This document shows positions 55,137 to 63,595 of a DNA stretch of 64,000 nucleotides, in pieces (the stretch's first letter is position 1; the number at the start of each line of letters is the position of its first letter). Source of the DNA: Corynebacterium otitidis ATCC 51513 (GTDB taxonomy: Bacteria; Actinomycetota; Actinomycetes; Mycobacteriales; Mycobacteriaceae); assembly GCF_000296405.1 (NCBI RefSeq), contig NZ_JH815193.1:1-64000 (forward strand), given 5' to 3'. A program made the translations under genes and the position numbers. The notes under the pieces are model-generated. The model searched no databases. It worked only from the letters and a program-made list of their open reading frames with translations, and had not been told where the DNA came from.

Positions 55137-56090
55137 TTAGGAGGCTCGGCCCTCTCGCGACTCGGCAGCTTGAAACTCCTCGGCGCCCTCCGTGGCGCTG
55201 AGGTAGGTCTCCTCGAGGCTGCTCTGCTTGGTGTAGAGCTCGGTGATCGCGACCCCGGCCTCGAGGGCGGTCTCCCCGACGAGCGCGCGCACCCGCTCGG
55301 GAGCCCAGCCCTCCGGCACGGCGACCGAGCGCGCGTCCTCGCCCTCGCCCTGGGGCGCGCCCGAGACGGTCAGCCCCTTGCCCTCGAGGTGCTCGACGAG
55401 CGCGGCGATGCTCGGGGAGCTCACGACGACGCTCGCGCCCGCGGAGAGGAACTCCGCCATCTCGTGCTCGCCGAGCAGCCGGCCCCGGCCGAGCAGCACG
55501 ACCCGGTCGGCGGTCTGCTGCATCTCGCTGAGCAGGTGGGAGGAGACGAGCACCGCCTTGCCCTCGGCGGCGAGGTGCTTCAGCGTGCGGCGCACCCACG
55601 CCACGCCCTCCGGGTCGAGGCCGTTGACCGGCTCGTCGAAAACAAGGTTCTGCGGGTCGCCGAGCAGCGCCGTCGCCACCCCGAGGCGCTGCTTCATGCC
55701 AAGGGAGAAGGCCCCGACCTTCTTGTTAGCCACCGAGGCGAGCCCCACGAGCTCGAGGAGCTCGTCGACCCGCGTATCCGGGATGCCCGCGCCGCGGGCG
55801 ATGACCCGCAGGTGCGAGCGCGCGCTGCGCGAGGGCACGAACCAGCCCGCGTCGAGGAGCGCGCCCGCGGCCGCCGGCTTGTTCGCGATCGCCGCGAAGG
55901 GCTCGCCGTCGACCGTCGCGCCCCCGCCGCTCGGCCTATCGAGGCCAAGCACGCACCGCATCAGCGTCGATTTTCCCGCCCCGTTCGGCCCCAGTAGCCC
56001 CGTCACGGCGCCATCGGGGACGCTAAACGACACGTCGTGGAGAACCGCATTCTTTCCGTAGGATTTCGATAAACTCTCGACCGAGATCAT
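55137..56090 (-). CDS. ABC transporter ATPase (exporter, DRA/BcrA-like)
   Basis: 317 aa. Walker A GPNGAGKST (about 38-46), signature SLGMKQRLGVATALLG, Walker B NLVFDEPVNGLDPEG, switch His in VSSHLLSEMQQ, then a C-terminal extension (about 215-317). The SLGMKQR signature fits the bacitracin/daunorubicin-type exporter ATPases. ATG 56090 was chosen; a TAGGAA hexamer 8 nt upstream indicates a leaderless mRNA. The 12-bp palindrome further upstream may control it. Confidence 0.9.
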   Translation of the reverse strand: MISVESLSKSYGKNAVLHDVSFSVPDGAVTGLLGPNGAGKSTLMRCVLGLDRPSGGGATVDGEPFAAIANKPAAAGALLDAGWFVPSRSARSHLRVIARGAGIPDTRVDELLELVGLASVANKKVGAFSLGMKQRLGVATALLGDPQNLVFDEPVNGLDPEGVAWVRRTLKHLAAEGKAVLVSSHLLSEMQQTADRVVLLGRGRLLGEHEMAEFLSAGASVVVSSPSIAALVEHLEGKGLTVSGAPQGEGEDARSVAVPEGWAPERVRALVGETALEAGVAITELYTKQSSLEETYLSATEGAEEFQAAESREGRAS

Positions 56091-56098
56091 GGGGTCGA

Positions 56099-56104
56099 TT
56101 CCTA
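56099..56104 (-). promoter_or_regulatory. Leaderless promoter of the ABC exporter
   Basis: Minus-strand TAGGAA, 8 nt before ATG 56090. The last base is A, not T, so this is weaker than the other examples. Confidence 0.45.
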
Positions 56105-56131
56105 CCCGATTACCGGCGAGAACACAAGATT

Positions 56132-56143
56132 GAATGTACATTC
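56132..56143. promoter_or_regulatory. Perfect palindrome between the ABC exporter and the SBF gene
   Basis: GAATGTACATTC, a perfect 12-bp palindrome located near the -35 region of the exporter promoter. Probably a repressor site; the regulator gene is not in the neighbourhood. Confidence 0.55.
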
Positions 56144-56236
56144 TTTTGCCTACGCATCGTGATGGATTTCGCCGCGACCACGGAGGACGTTTTGGTGGAC
56201 ATCACCGCGCCCGACCGAGTCCTCGACGCGGGACCG

Positions 56237-56242
56237 TAGGCT
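56237..56242 (+). promoter_or_regulatory. Leaderless promoter of the SBF-family transporter
   Basis: TAGGCT, 8 nt before ATG 56251. Confidence 0.65.
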
Positions 56243-56250
56243 TGGGCGTC

Positions 56251-57279
56251 ATGGCTCGCTCCCCGTCCGGCTCCCCGAGCGCGGCTCAGACGGCGGTAGG
56301 ATTCCTCGACCGCTTCCAGGTGCCGCTCTACTTCGCGGCCGCGGCGCTGGGCGCCGCGCTCGGCCTCTCGTTCGAGGCCCCCGCCGCGATTGCCGGGCGC
56401 CTCGTCGAGCCCGCGCTCGTGGCGCTACTCTTCGCGACGTTCCTCGGGGTGCCGTCTACCAGGCTCGGCCGGGCGGCGCGCGACTGGCGGTTTCTTAGCG
56501 TCGTCGCGCTGGTGAACTTCGTGCTCGCCCCGGCGGTCGCCTGGCTGGTGACCCGCCCCATCGCCGGCGACGAGGCGCTGGTGACCGGGGCGCTCATCGT
56601 GCTTTTGTCCCCGTGCGTCGACTACGTCATCGTCTTCTCAGGCCTGGCCGGCGGCGACCGGGAGCGGCTGCTCGCCGTGACGCCGGCGGTGATGCTCTTG
56701 CAGATCGTTCTCGTCCCCGCCTACCTGTGGCTGCTCGCCGGCGGGGACGTCGCCGCCGCGATCGAGCCCGAGCCATTCGTGCGGGCGTTCCTGCTCTTCA
56801 TCGCCGCGCCGCTCGCCGCGGCGGCCGGGGTGCAGGCGCTCGAGGGGCGCCACCGCGCGGCGCGGGCGATCCACCGCGGCTTCGAGGCGGCGATGGTGCC
56901 GCTCATGATGCTCGTGCTCGGCTCGGTGGTCTGCTGGCAGGCCGCCGACGTCGCGGGCCAGGCCGGGCGGCTCGCGCCGGCGGCCGGCGGCTACGCGGCC
57001 TTCGCGGTGCTCATGGCTCCTATCGGCTGGCTCGTCGGCCGGGCGCTGGGGCTCGGCGAGCCGGCGCGCCGCGCGGTGGGTTTCGCGGGCGTGACGAGGA
57101 ACTCGCTTGTCGTGCTGCCGCTGGCGCTCGCGCTGCCGGCCGGCTTCGAGGTCGCGCCCTTCGCGGTCGTCACGCAGACCATGGTGGAGCTCCTCGTCAT
57201 GGTCGCGCTCGTCTGGCTGGGGCGCCGCGTCCCCGCTCGCACCGCGGCGGGCCCGGGCGTGCGGAGAGCTAGGGCTTAA
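56251..57279 (+). CDS. SBF/bile acid:sodium symporter-like transporter
   Basis: 342 aa with about ten membrane segments (for example LVEPALVALLFATFLGVPST and LIVLLSPCVDYVIVFSGLAG). The SPC-x2-Y segment and GVTRNSLVVLPLALALP resemble the Acr3/SBF superfamily, and some relatives are annotated as arsenic resistance proteins. It lacks the RCIAMV motif seen in the Acr3 of this window, so arsenite transport should not be assumed. It converges with yceI, and the two stop codons overlap. Confidence 0.8.
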   Translation: MARSPSGSPSAAQTAVGFLDRFQVPLYFAAAALGAALGLSFEAPAAIAGRLVEPALVALLFATFLGVPSTRLGRAARDWRFLSVVALVNFVLAPAVAWLVTRPIAGDEALVTGALIVLLSPCVDYVIVFSGLAGGDRERLLAVTPAVMLLQIVLVPAYLWLLAGGDVAAAIEPEPFVRAFLLFIAAPLAAAAGVQALEGRHRAARAIHRGFEAAMVPLMMLVLGSVVCWQAADVAGQAGRLAPAAGGYAAFAVLMAPIGWLVGRALGLGEPARRAVGFAGVTRNSLVVLPLALALPAGFEVAPFAVVTQTMVELLVMVALVWLGRRVPARTAAGPGVRRARA

Positions 57280-57974
57280 GAGCCGGCCTTCTCGAAGGCG
57301 AGGCGGATGTTGATCTCGCCCTCCTCGGCGATCTTCGCGGCGACGAACTCGGGCGCCTCGAGGTTGAAGTCCTCGCGCTTGATCGGCAGGTCCCCGGAGA
57401 GGATGACCCGGTCGCCGTCGCGCAGCGCGCGCAGCTCGGCGGTCACGGGCCGGGTGGCGTCCTTGATGGTGAGCTTCCCGGAGACCGTCACCGTCGCCGC
57501 CGTGCCGTCATCGGGCAGGTGGGAGACGTCCTCTCCCCCGTCGAGCGTGAGGTGCGCGGTGGGATAGGTGTCGGTCTCGAGGATCTTGCGGCGCACGTTC
57601 TCGTCGCGGACCTGCTTGTCCGAGGAGACGTCCGTGACGTCCACGGTGACCTGCCCGTCCTGGATCTTCTCGCCGGCGATGGTGACCGTGCCCTCGATGT
57701 CCTGCGTGGACCCGGAGGTCACCCGCTCGTCGACGGGGAGGATCTCGGCGAACGTGTAGCCGAGCGAGGAGGTGTTGCGCCCCGAGCCGGAGACGACCTC
57801 CCAGGTGCCGTCCATCTCCTCGGTGGCGGGGCTGGCGCCGCTGTCGCTCAAGCCCTCGGTCTTCACGCCGGGCCCCAGGATCGCGGAGAAAACCATGGGT
57901 GCCACGCCGATCGTGGCGACGAGCACGATGGCGACGATGAAGCAGGTGATAATGAGTTTCCGGTGACGCAACAT
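57276..57974 (-). CDS. YceI-family protein with N-terminal membrane anchor
   Basis: 232 aa. Membrane helix or signal anchor at about 8-30 (IITCFIVAIVLVATIGVAPM), then the YceI lipocalin-like domain (about 55-230): GTWEVVSGSGRNTSSLGYTF, then YPTAHLTLDGGEDV and GDLPIKREDFNL. YceI proteins bind isoprenoid-type lipids in an eight-stranded barrel. It is extracellular-facing here. AGAGG precedes ATG 57974. Confidence 0.9.
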   Translation of the reverse strand: MLRHRKLIITCFIVAIVLVATIGVAPMVFSAILGPGVKTEGLSDSGASPATEEMDGTWEVVSGSGRNTSSLGYTFAEILPVDERVTSGSTQDIEGTVTIAGEKIQDGQVTVDVTDVSSDKQVRDENVRRKILETDTYPTAHLTLDGGEDVSHLPDDGTAATVTVSGKLTIKDATRPVTAELRALRDGDRVILSGDLPIKREDFNLEAPEFVAAKIAEEGEINIRLAFEKAGS

Positions 57975-57988
57975 GGTGCCTCTAAAAC

Positions 57989-58324
57989 TTACCTGAGTCT
58001 CTCGATGTCCTTGGCCATGGCGACGAGCTCCTCACTGAGCGCGGCGATCTCCGAACCGTCGGCGCCCTCCCTGGCCGCGGTGGCGACGTCCTCGGCGGCG
58101 CAGCGCAGCGCGAACAGCGAGTCGCGCAGCCTGTCCGCCCGCTCGGCGCGCAGCACGACGTCGCCCTCCTTGACGCGGCGCCCGGCGAGGCCGCGGCGCT
58201 GCTCGTAGGCCGCCTGCCGGCACGACGCCGAGCAGAACTCCTTGGGCCGGCCGCGCCCGCCGGTCTGTAGCTCCCCGCCGCACCAGCGGCAGCGCCGCGT
58301 CGGGGCGGTCCGGGCTTCTTCCAC
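57989..58324 (-). CDS. Small zinc-ribbon protein
   Basis: 111 aa. N-terminal zinc site CRWCGGEL-x(11)-FCSASCRQAAYEQ (CxxC...CxxxC type), followed by a coiled-coil-like helix (VVLRAERADRLRDSLFALRC and AALSEELVAMAKDIERLR). Actinobacteria have many such small proteins of unknown role; nucleic-acid or protein binding is plausible. GTG 58324 is set by a leaderless -10 box; longer versions overlap the divergent promoter. Ends 14 nt before the yceI start. Confidence 0.72.
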   Translation of the reverse strand: MEEARTAPTRRCRWCGGELQTGGRGRPKEFCSASCRQAAYEQRRGLAGRRVKEGDVVLRAERADRLRDSLFALRCAAEDVATAAREGADGSEIAALSEELVAMAKDIERLR

Positions 58325-58331
58325 GCGGCTG

Positions 58332-58337
58332 ATGCTA
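58332..58337 (-). promoter_or_regulatory. Leaderless promoter of the zinc-ribbon gene
   Basis: Minus-strand TAGCAT, 7 nt before GTG 58324. Confidence 0.6.
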
Positions 58338-58389
58338 CCCGCCGGGCGCGCGGAAATGGGAACGGGAACACTGGCCCACCCGGCCGCGT

Positions 58390-58395
58390 TATGAT
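58390..58395 (+). promoter_or_regulatory. rbpA -10 box
   Basis: TATGAT, giving an rbpA leader of about 95 nt. No clear -35 was recognised. Confidence 0.55.
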
Positions 58396-58496
58396 AGGTG
58401 GCCCGGTAAGCCCCCGCCCCCGGCCGTGCGCGGGCGGGGCGAGAACGAGGACGATCGGCGGCAGCGATTCTAGCGCCGCGAAAGGATGGATGCGAG

Positions 58497-58889
58497 ATGG
58501 CAGACCGCGTTCTGCGAGGCAGCCGCATGGGCGCCGTGAGCTACGAGACGGACCGCGACCACGACCTGGCCCCCCGGCAGACCGCCAAGTACAAGACCGA
58601 GTCCGGCAAGATCCACGAGGTGCCCTTCGCCGAGGACGCCGAGATCCCCGAGACCTGGCTGTGCAAGGACGGCGAGTGGGGCACCCTCATCGAGGGCAAG
58701 GGCGTGGCCTCGAAGCCCTCGAAGCCGCCGCGCACCCACTGGGACATGCTCCGCGAGCGCCGCTCTTTGGAGGAGCTCGACGAGCTCCTCGAGGAGCGCA
58801 TCGACCAGCTCCGCAAGCGCCGCCGCGAGGCGACCCGGCTGCTCAAGCAGCAGAAGAAGGAGGAAGAGGCGGCCAAGGCCAAGAAGTAA
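58497..58889 (+). CDS. rbpA: RNA polymerase-binding protein RbpA
   Basis: 130 aa, found only in Actinobacteria. The N-terminal tail (DRVLRGSRMGAVSYETDRDH) reaches the polymerase active site, the core domain is about 25-72 (VPFAEDAEIPETWLCKDGEW), the basic linker is KPSKPPRTHWDML and the sigma-interaction helix is RRSLEELDELLEERIDQLRK. It stabilises the open complex with the principal sigma factor. A Lys/Glu-rich tail of about 15 residues is longer than in M. tuberculosis. Confidence 0.97.
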   Translation: MADRVLRGSRMGAVSYETDRDHDLAPRQTAKYKTESGKIHEVPFAEDAEIPETWLCKDGEWGTLIEGKGVASKPSKPPRTHWDMLRERRSLEELDELLEERIDQLRKRRREATRLLKQQKKEEEAAKAKK

Positions 58890-58921
58890 GGCCCGCCGCT
58901 CCCCTCTCGAGCTGAGCTCAG

Positions 58922-58975
58922 CGACGACGCGGCCCGCCCCGGGTAAGAGACCCTGGGGCGGGCCGCGTCGTCGTG
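58922..58975. terminator. Strong hairpin terminator after rbpA
   Basis: A perfect 19-bp stem (CGACGACGCGGCCCGCCCC at 58922-58940, complement at 58955-58973) around a 14-nt loop that can pair further. The U-tract is minimal (TGTCT). Lies between converging rbpA and ppm. Confidence 0.78.
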
Positions 58976-59038
58976 TCTAGGGCTGAAGTCGTGGCCGCGC
59001 GCCGCTCGCGTCGCGCGGGAGCCGCGTGCGGCGGTTCC

Positions 59039-59809
59039 CTAGCGGCCGCGGCGCGAGCCCGCGATCGCGCGCAGCGGCGCGGCGATCTGGTTGAAGCGGT
59101 GGCGGATCGCCCAGCGGGTGACCTCGATGAGCGAATGGGCGACGAAGCTGCCCGAGAGCTTCGACTCGCCGAGCTCCCGGTCGGCGAAGGTGATGGGCAC
59201 CTCGTCGATGCGGAAGCCCGCCTGCGCCGCGCGGAAGGTGAGCTCGACCTGGAAGATGTAGCCCTTGTTGGAGAGCGTCTCCGCCTCGCACTCGCGCAGC
59301 ACCTCCGGCCGGTAGGCGCGGAAGCCCGCGGTCGCGTCGCGCACCCCGAGCCCGAGCGCGACCGAGATGTAGAGGTTGCCTGCCTTGGAGAGCAGCCGGC
59401 GCTTGGCGGGCCAGTCGACGGTGCGCCCGCCGGGCACGTAGCGCGAGCCGATCGCGAGGTCCGCGCCATCGTCGATCGCCTCGAGCAGCGCGGGCAGCTG
59501 CTCGGGGCGGTGCGAGCCGTCGGCGTCCATCTGGCAGAGCACCCCGAAGCCGTGCTCCTCGCCCCACGCGAAGCCAGCGAGGTACGCGGCGAGCAGCCCC
59601 TCCTTGTTCTCGCGGTGGAGGACGTGGATGCGCTCGTCGTCGGCGGCGAGCCGGTCGGCGATCTCGCCGGTGCCGTCGGGGCTGTTGTCGTCGGCGACGA
59701 GCAGGTGGACCGAGGGGTTCGCGTCGAGCAGCCGCGCCGCGATCGTCGGGAGGTTCTCCGCCTCGTTGAAGGTCGGGATGATGACCAGCGCCTCGTCGCG
59801 TGCCGCCAT
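59039..59809 (-). CDS. ppm: Polyprenol monophosphomannose synthase
   Basis: 256 aa GT2-family glycosyltransferase; transfers mannose from GDP-mannose to polyprenyl phosphate, the donor for lipomannan, lipoarabinomannan and protein mannosylation. Motifs: VIIPTFNEAENLPTIAARLL, VADDNSPDGTGEIADRLA, MDADGSHRPEQLPALLEA and FAYRPEVL region. Soluble form without a membrane domain, as in corynebacteria where the Lnt/Ppm2 part is a separate gene, here 78 nt upstream. RBS AAGGAG. Confidence 0.94.
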   Translation of the reverse strand: MAARDEALVIIPTFNEAENLPTIAARLLDANPSVHLLVADDNSPDGTGEIADRLAADDERIHVLHRENKEGLLAAYLAGFAWGEEHGFGVLCQMDADGSHRPEQLPALLEAIDDGADLAIGSRYVPGGRTVDWPAKRRLLSKAGNLYISVALGLGVRDATAGFRAYRPEVLRECEAETLSNKGYIFQVELTFRAAQAGFRIDEVPITFADRELGESKLSGSFVAHSLIEVTRWAIRHRFNQIAAPLRAIAGSRRGR

Positions 59810-59887
59810 GAGCTCGTCGGCTCCTTACCAGGGTCTATCCGGGGATGAGATTTGCCGGGGCGGCGGGTAGCGCCGCCGGCTCCGGCT

Positions 59888-61426
59888 CTAGGCGGCCGAC
59901 CGCACCGTCGCGGCCCGGCGGTTGAGCCCCGCGGGCGCGGCTCCGAGCAGCGCGGCCGCCGCTATAGCGCAGCCCATGATAACGGCGCCCAATTCCAGCC
60001 AGAAACTCGCCCACGTCGCGGGCGTGCGGGTCTCCTTGAGCGGCAGCTCGTAGATGAGCGTCGCGGGCCGCCACAGCTCGGTCTTCTCCTCGACGGTGCC
60101 GTCGGGGTTGATGATCGCCGAGGAGCCGGTCGTCGCGGCGACGACGACCGCCCGGTCGTGTTCAATGGCCCGCAGCCGGCTCATCGCCATCTGCTGGTAC
60201 GTCATGTCCGTCTCGCCGAAGGTGGCGTTGTTCGTCGGGGTGGCGAGCAGCTCGGCGCCGGCGTCGACGGCGTCGCGGTAGGCGGGGTCGAAGGCGACCT
60301 CGTAGCAGGTCGCCACGCCGAGTCTCACGCCGGCCATCTCCACGACGCCGTTTCCGTTGCCGGGCTTGAAGTCGCCGGCGTAGTCGACGAGGTCGGTGAC
60401 GTGGCGCAGCGTGTCGCGCAGCGGCATCGTCTCCCCGAAGGGCTGGAGGTACTTCTTGTGGTGGACGTCGCCCACCCGGCCGGAGGTCTCGATGACGGCC
60501 ATGGTGTTGCGCTCGCCTACCTCGTCGGTGGTGCGGGTGCCCACGAGCACGGGCGCATCGACGGCGCGCGCCGCCCGCGCGACGCGGGTGCGGGCCTTGG
60601 GGTTGTCGACGGCGTCGACGTCGGAGGAGTTCTCCGGCCAGATGACGAGGTCGACATCCTCGTCGATCCGCTCGGTGACCTCGGCGTGGTTGTTGAGCAC
60701 GGTGAGCGCCTGACGGGTCTCATCGAGCCCGGTGCGCGGCACGTTGCCCTGCACGGCCGCGACGCGCGCGGTGCCGGTGACCTCCCCGCTGCCGACCCTC
60801 GAGCCGGCGAGAAGCGCCGCTAGCGTCACCGCGAAGATCACGACGAGCCCGGCGACGCGGCGGCCGCGCAGCCCGACGAGCGCGGCGAGTGCGCAGCCCA
60901 CGAGCGCCGCGGCGAGGCTCACCAGCGCGGGCCCGCCCCAGCGGGTGAGCGCCTCCAGGGGGCCGCCGACCTGCCCCCAGGCGAGCCGCACCCACGCGAA
61001 CCCGCCCCACGGGAAGTGGGAGCGGGCGTACTCGACGGCGACGTAGAGGAACGGGAAGGCGAGAAAGCCCAGCCGCCAGCGCGCGACCAGCACCCCGAGC
61101 GCGCCGGTGAGCAGCGCGTAGAGCGACAGCGCGACGACGAGCGCGAGGTAGGGCATCGCGCCGACGAACGACGCGATCCACGGCAGGAGGATGAGGTACT
61201 GGGCGGCGGCGTGGACGAAGCCGATGAGCGCCCCGCTCGAGGCCTTCGGATAGGGGTAGCGCTCGTCGGGCGCGCCGGCGACGCCGAGGCGGCGCCGCCA
61301 GGGCTTGAGCGCCGCGAAGAGCAGCGCCATCCCCACCAGCGCCGCGGGCCACCAGCCGGCGGGCTGGAAGGAGGCGGCCACCAGCGCCCCGGACGCGGCG
61401 GCAACAAGCAGTCGGAGCGGAAGCAC
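59888..61426 (-). CDS. lnt: Apolipoprotein N-acyltransferase
   Basis: 512 aa. N-terminal membrane domain of about six segments (about 1-195) and a C-terminal nitrilase-type domain outside the membrane. The catalytic triad candidates are Glu in YLQPFGETMPLRD, Lys in the ARVARAARAVDAP region downstream, and Cys in GVATCYEVAFDP. It adds the third acyl chain to lipoproteins such as FbpA and Ltp in this window. GTG 61426 with GGGGAGGG. The lnt-ppm pairing equals the fused Ppm1 of mycobacteria. Confidence 0.92.
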   Translation of the reverse strand: MLPLRLLVAAASGALVAASFQPAGWWPAALVGMALLFAALKPWRRRLGVAGAPDERYPYPKASSGALIGFVHAAAQYLILLPWIASFVGAMPYLALVVALSLYALLTGALGVLVARWRLGFLAFPFLYVAVEYARSHFPWGGFAWVRLAWGQVGGPLEALTRWGGPALVSLAAALVGCALAALVGLRGRRVAGLVVIFAVTLAALLAGSRVGSGEVTGTARVAAVQGNVPRTGLDETRQALTVLNNHAEVTERIDEDVDLVIWPENSSDVDAVDNPKARTRVARAARAVDAPVLVGTRTTDEVGERNTMAVIETSGRVGDVHHKKYLQPFGETMPLRDTLRHVTDLVDYAGDFKPGNGNGVVEMAGVRLGVATCYEVAFDPAYRDAVDAGAELLATPTNNATFGETDMTYQQMAMSRLRAIEHDRAVVVAATTGSSAIINPDGTVEEKTELWRPATLIYELPLKETRTPATWASFWLELGAVIMGCAIAAAALLGAAPAGLNRRAATVRSAA

Positions 61427-61454
61427 GGCGGCCCTCCCCTATCTCGTTTTCTGG

Positions 61455-62021
61455 CTAGTCGTCCCCGCGGGGCTTGTCGTCGCCCGGGCGTCCGAAGTCC
61501 TCCGGAGAGATATCGCGCATGAGGCGCTCGACTTCGTCGTTGTCGATGACCTCGCCCGCGCCGCTTCCGCCGGCGGGGCCCGCGTTGCCGGTCGCGTCGG
61601 ACTCGTCGCGCATGGTGCCGTAGACGGTGTGGGGGAAGCGCGCGGCGGAGCGCTCGTAGCCGCGCACGCCCATGGTCTCGACGTGGGCCTTGAGCCGCCC
61701 GGCGAGCAGCCCCCGAAGGAGCGCGCGGGTCGGCGGGAGGATGAAGAGCAGGCCCACCAGCGCGGTGAACAGCCCGGGCAGCGCGACGAGCAGCGCGCCG
61801 ACGGCGGTGAGCCCGACGTCGGCGAGCGCGCGGCCGGCGTCCGTGCCGCGCGACTGGGCGTCGATGGCGATGCGCCTCATCTGCCAGCGCGCCAGCGCGA
61901 GCCCCCCGAACAGGGAGAGCAGCAGGGCGAGGATCGCCCAGCCGGGGCCGACCCAGCTGATGACGAGCGCGAGGAAGGACACCTCGAGGACGATGTAGGC
62001 GATGAGCAGCAATATAGGCAC
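61455..62021 (-). CDS. FxsA-family membrane protein
   Basis: 188 aa with about three to four membrane segments: ILLLIAYIVLEVSFLALVIS, GPGWAILALLLSLFGGLALA and GLTAVGALLVALPGLFTALV. The FxsA fold and the LILPP-type motif FILPPTRALLR are clear; the E. coli protein counters phage T7 exclusion by F plasmids, but its cellular role is unknown. The C-terminus (about 130-188) is hydrophilic and acidic. Start GTG 62021 by the leaderless box. Confidence 0.86.
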   Translation of the reverse strand: MPILLLIAYIVLEVSFLALVISWVGPGWAILALLLSLFGGLALARWQMRRIAIDAQSRGTDAGRALADVGLTAVGALLVALPGLFTALVGLLFILPPTRALLRGLLAGRLKAHVETMGVRGYERSAARFPHTVYGTMRDESDATGNAGPAGGSGAGEVIDNDEVERLMRDISPEDFGRPGDDKPRGDD

Positions 62022-62028
62022 GCCGTCC

Positions 62029-62034
62029 AGCCTA
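62029..62034 (-). promoter_or_regulatory. Leaderless promoter of the FxsA gene
   Basis: Minus-strand TAGGCT, 7 nt before GTG 62021. Confidence 0.65.
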
Positions 62035-62086
62035 TCCGGCCGGGGTCGGGCTCCTCGAGGCGCGAGCCTGTGATCGGCGTTCGCCC

Positions 62087-63208
62087 TTAGCGAAGGACCC
62101 GCGGGTTGGCGTTGAGGTGCTCGACGCCGTTGGCCGTGACGGTGACGATGTCCTCGATGCGCGCCCCGTAGCGGCCGCGCAGGTAGATCCCCGGCTCGAT
62201 GGAGAAGCACATCCCCTCGCGCAGCGGCACCTCGGAGCCGGGCAGGAGGAAGGGTTCCTCGTGGCCGGCGAGCCCGATGCCGTGGCCGAGCCGGTGGAAG
62301 AACGCGTCGCCGAAGCCGGCGGCCTCGATGACGTCGCGGGCGGCGGCGTCGACCGAGCCTGCGGCGACACCCGGGCGCGCGGCCTTGGCGGCCGCGGCGA
62401 AGGCCTCCTCGAGGACCTCGTAGAGGTGGCGCTCCTCCTTAGAGAGGGACTCTGGGTCCCCGCCGACGACGTAGGTGCGGGTGCAGTCGGAGTGGTAGCC
62501 CACCCCGAAGCTCCCGCCGAGGTCGACGACGACGAGGTCGCCCTCGCTCAAGATCCGGTCGGAGTGCGAGTGGTGCGGGTTCGCGCCGTTGGGCCCGGAG
62601 CCGACGATGACGAAGTCGACCTCGTCGTGCTCGGCGCGGATGAGCCGGTCGAGCTCCGCGGCGACCTCGTTCTCGGTGCGCCCGGGGATGAGCAGGTCGG
62701 GCACGCGGGCGTGGACGGCGTCGATGGCGCGGGCCGCGCCGCGCAGCTGCTCGATTTCGTCGGGCTCCTTGACAACGAAGAGCTCGGCGAGCGCGCTCGT
62801 CGCGAGGCGCGCCTCGCGGCCGGGAAGCTTCTCCATCAACGGGAGGAGGTGGTCGGCGGTGAGCGACGCGCCGTAGCCCACGGGGCCGGGCGCCTCGCCG
62901 AGGCGGTCCGCGGCCAGCTGGTGGGCGTCGTCCCCGTCGCGCCAGGCAAGCACGTCGACATCGAGGCCGGGCACGGCCGACTCGTCGAGGTCCGCGAGGT
63001 CAGTCTCGGGGCTGACTACCGCGGGCCTGCCCTCGGCGGGGATCACCAGCGCGGTGAGCCGCTCGTGCGAGGAGGCCTTCGAGCCGAGCAGGTACTCGAA
63101 GTCCGCGCCGGTACCGATGATGAGGCCGGCCAGGCCGTCGCGGCGGCACACCTCGGCCGCCTTGTCCAGGCGCCGGGCGTAGGTATCGGTGTCGAATAGC
63201 GCTGTCAT
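62087..63208 (-). CDS. pepQ: M24-family metallopeptidase (Xaa-Pro dipeptidase type)
   Basis: 373 aa. N-terminal creatinase-like domain (about 1-135) and C-terminal pita-bread fold. The five metal ligands are visible: Asp in VVDLGGSFG, Asp in HSDCTRTYVV, His in HRLGHGIGLAGHE, Glu in CFSIEPGIY and Glu in ARIEDIV. Probably removes dipeptides ending in proline. TATCGT lies 8 nt before ATG 63208, again a leaderless start. Confidence 0.9.
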   Translation of the reverse strand: MTALFDTDTYARRLDKAAEVCRRDGLAGLIIGTGADFEYLLGSKASSHERLTALVIPAEGRPAVVSPETDLADLDESAVPGLDVDVLAWRDGDDAHQLAADRLGEAPGPVGYGASLTADHLLPLMEKLPGREARLATSALAELFVVKEPDEIEQLRGAARAIDAVHARVPDLLIPGRTENEVAAELDRLIRAEHDEVDFVIVGSGPNGANPHHSHSDRILSEGDLVVVDLGGSFGVGYHSDCTRTYVVGGDPESLSKEERHLYEVLEEAFAAAAKAARPGVAAGSVDAAARDVIEAAGFGDAFFHRLGHGIGLAGHEEPFLLPGSEVPLREGMCFSIEPGIYLRGRYGARIEDIVTVTANGVEHLNANPRVLR

Positions 63209-63216
63209 GACCGCCC

Positions 63217-63222
63217 ACGATA
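63217..63222 (-). promoter_or_regulatory. Leaderless promoter of the M24 peptidase
   Basis: Minus-strand TATCGT, 8 nt before ATG 63208. Confidence 0.58.
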
Positions 63223-63299
63223 GCCCCGCGGCTGAAGGCGGGTGTGCGCCGCCCGGCTCGCGGGGCCCGGGGAGCGTGCGCCTCGCGCGGGTGCTCGCA

Positions 63300-63588
63300 C
63301 TAAGCAGTATCGGCGTTGGCCTCGAGCCCGAGGACCCGGGTGATGCGTTCGGCGGCGTCGTCGCTGCTACACGAGACGATGACGGGCATGCGGGTGAGCC
63401 GCTCGACCTTGATGAGTGGCGTGCCGGCGGCGAACAGGATGCCCATCGGGTGCCACATCACTCCGAAGAGCCACCTCGTAGCCCACGGCGAGCCGCGTCG
63501 GCAACGGGGCGAAGACGATCGATCTGACGTTCTCGCCCTGCCCATCCGAGGCGGAACCGGCGCTTAGTTCGGGCCGCTGCGAGGCCAT
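63300..63588 (-). pseudogene. Small gene broken by a frameshift
   Basis: From ATG 63588 one frame reads GENVRSIVFAPLPTRLAVGYE with good codon bias; the adjacent frame then continues WLFGVMWHPMGILFAAGTPL and IKVERLTRMPVIVSCSSDDA to a stop at 63300. One surplus base near 63474 separates them. Joined, they give a protein of about 95 aa that I could not assign to a family. A canonical leaderless box (TAGGAT, 7 nt upstream) shows the gene was once expressed. As it stands, translation ends at 63367 after about 73 aa. Confidence 0.65.
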
Positions 63589-63595
63589 GCGGCCG

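Noticed and set aside
56251-57279. SBF-family protein as a second arsenite exporter
   Set aside because: It lacks the Cys motif present in the Acr3 of this window and is not linked to arsR.
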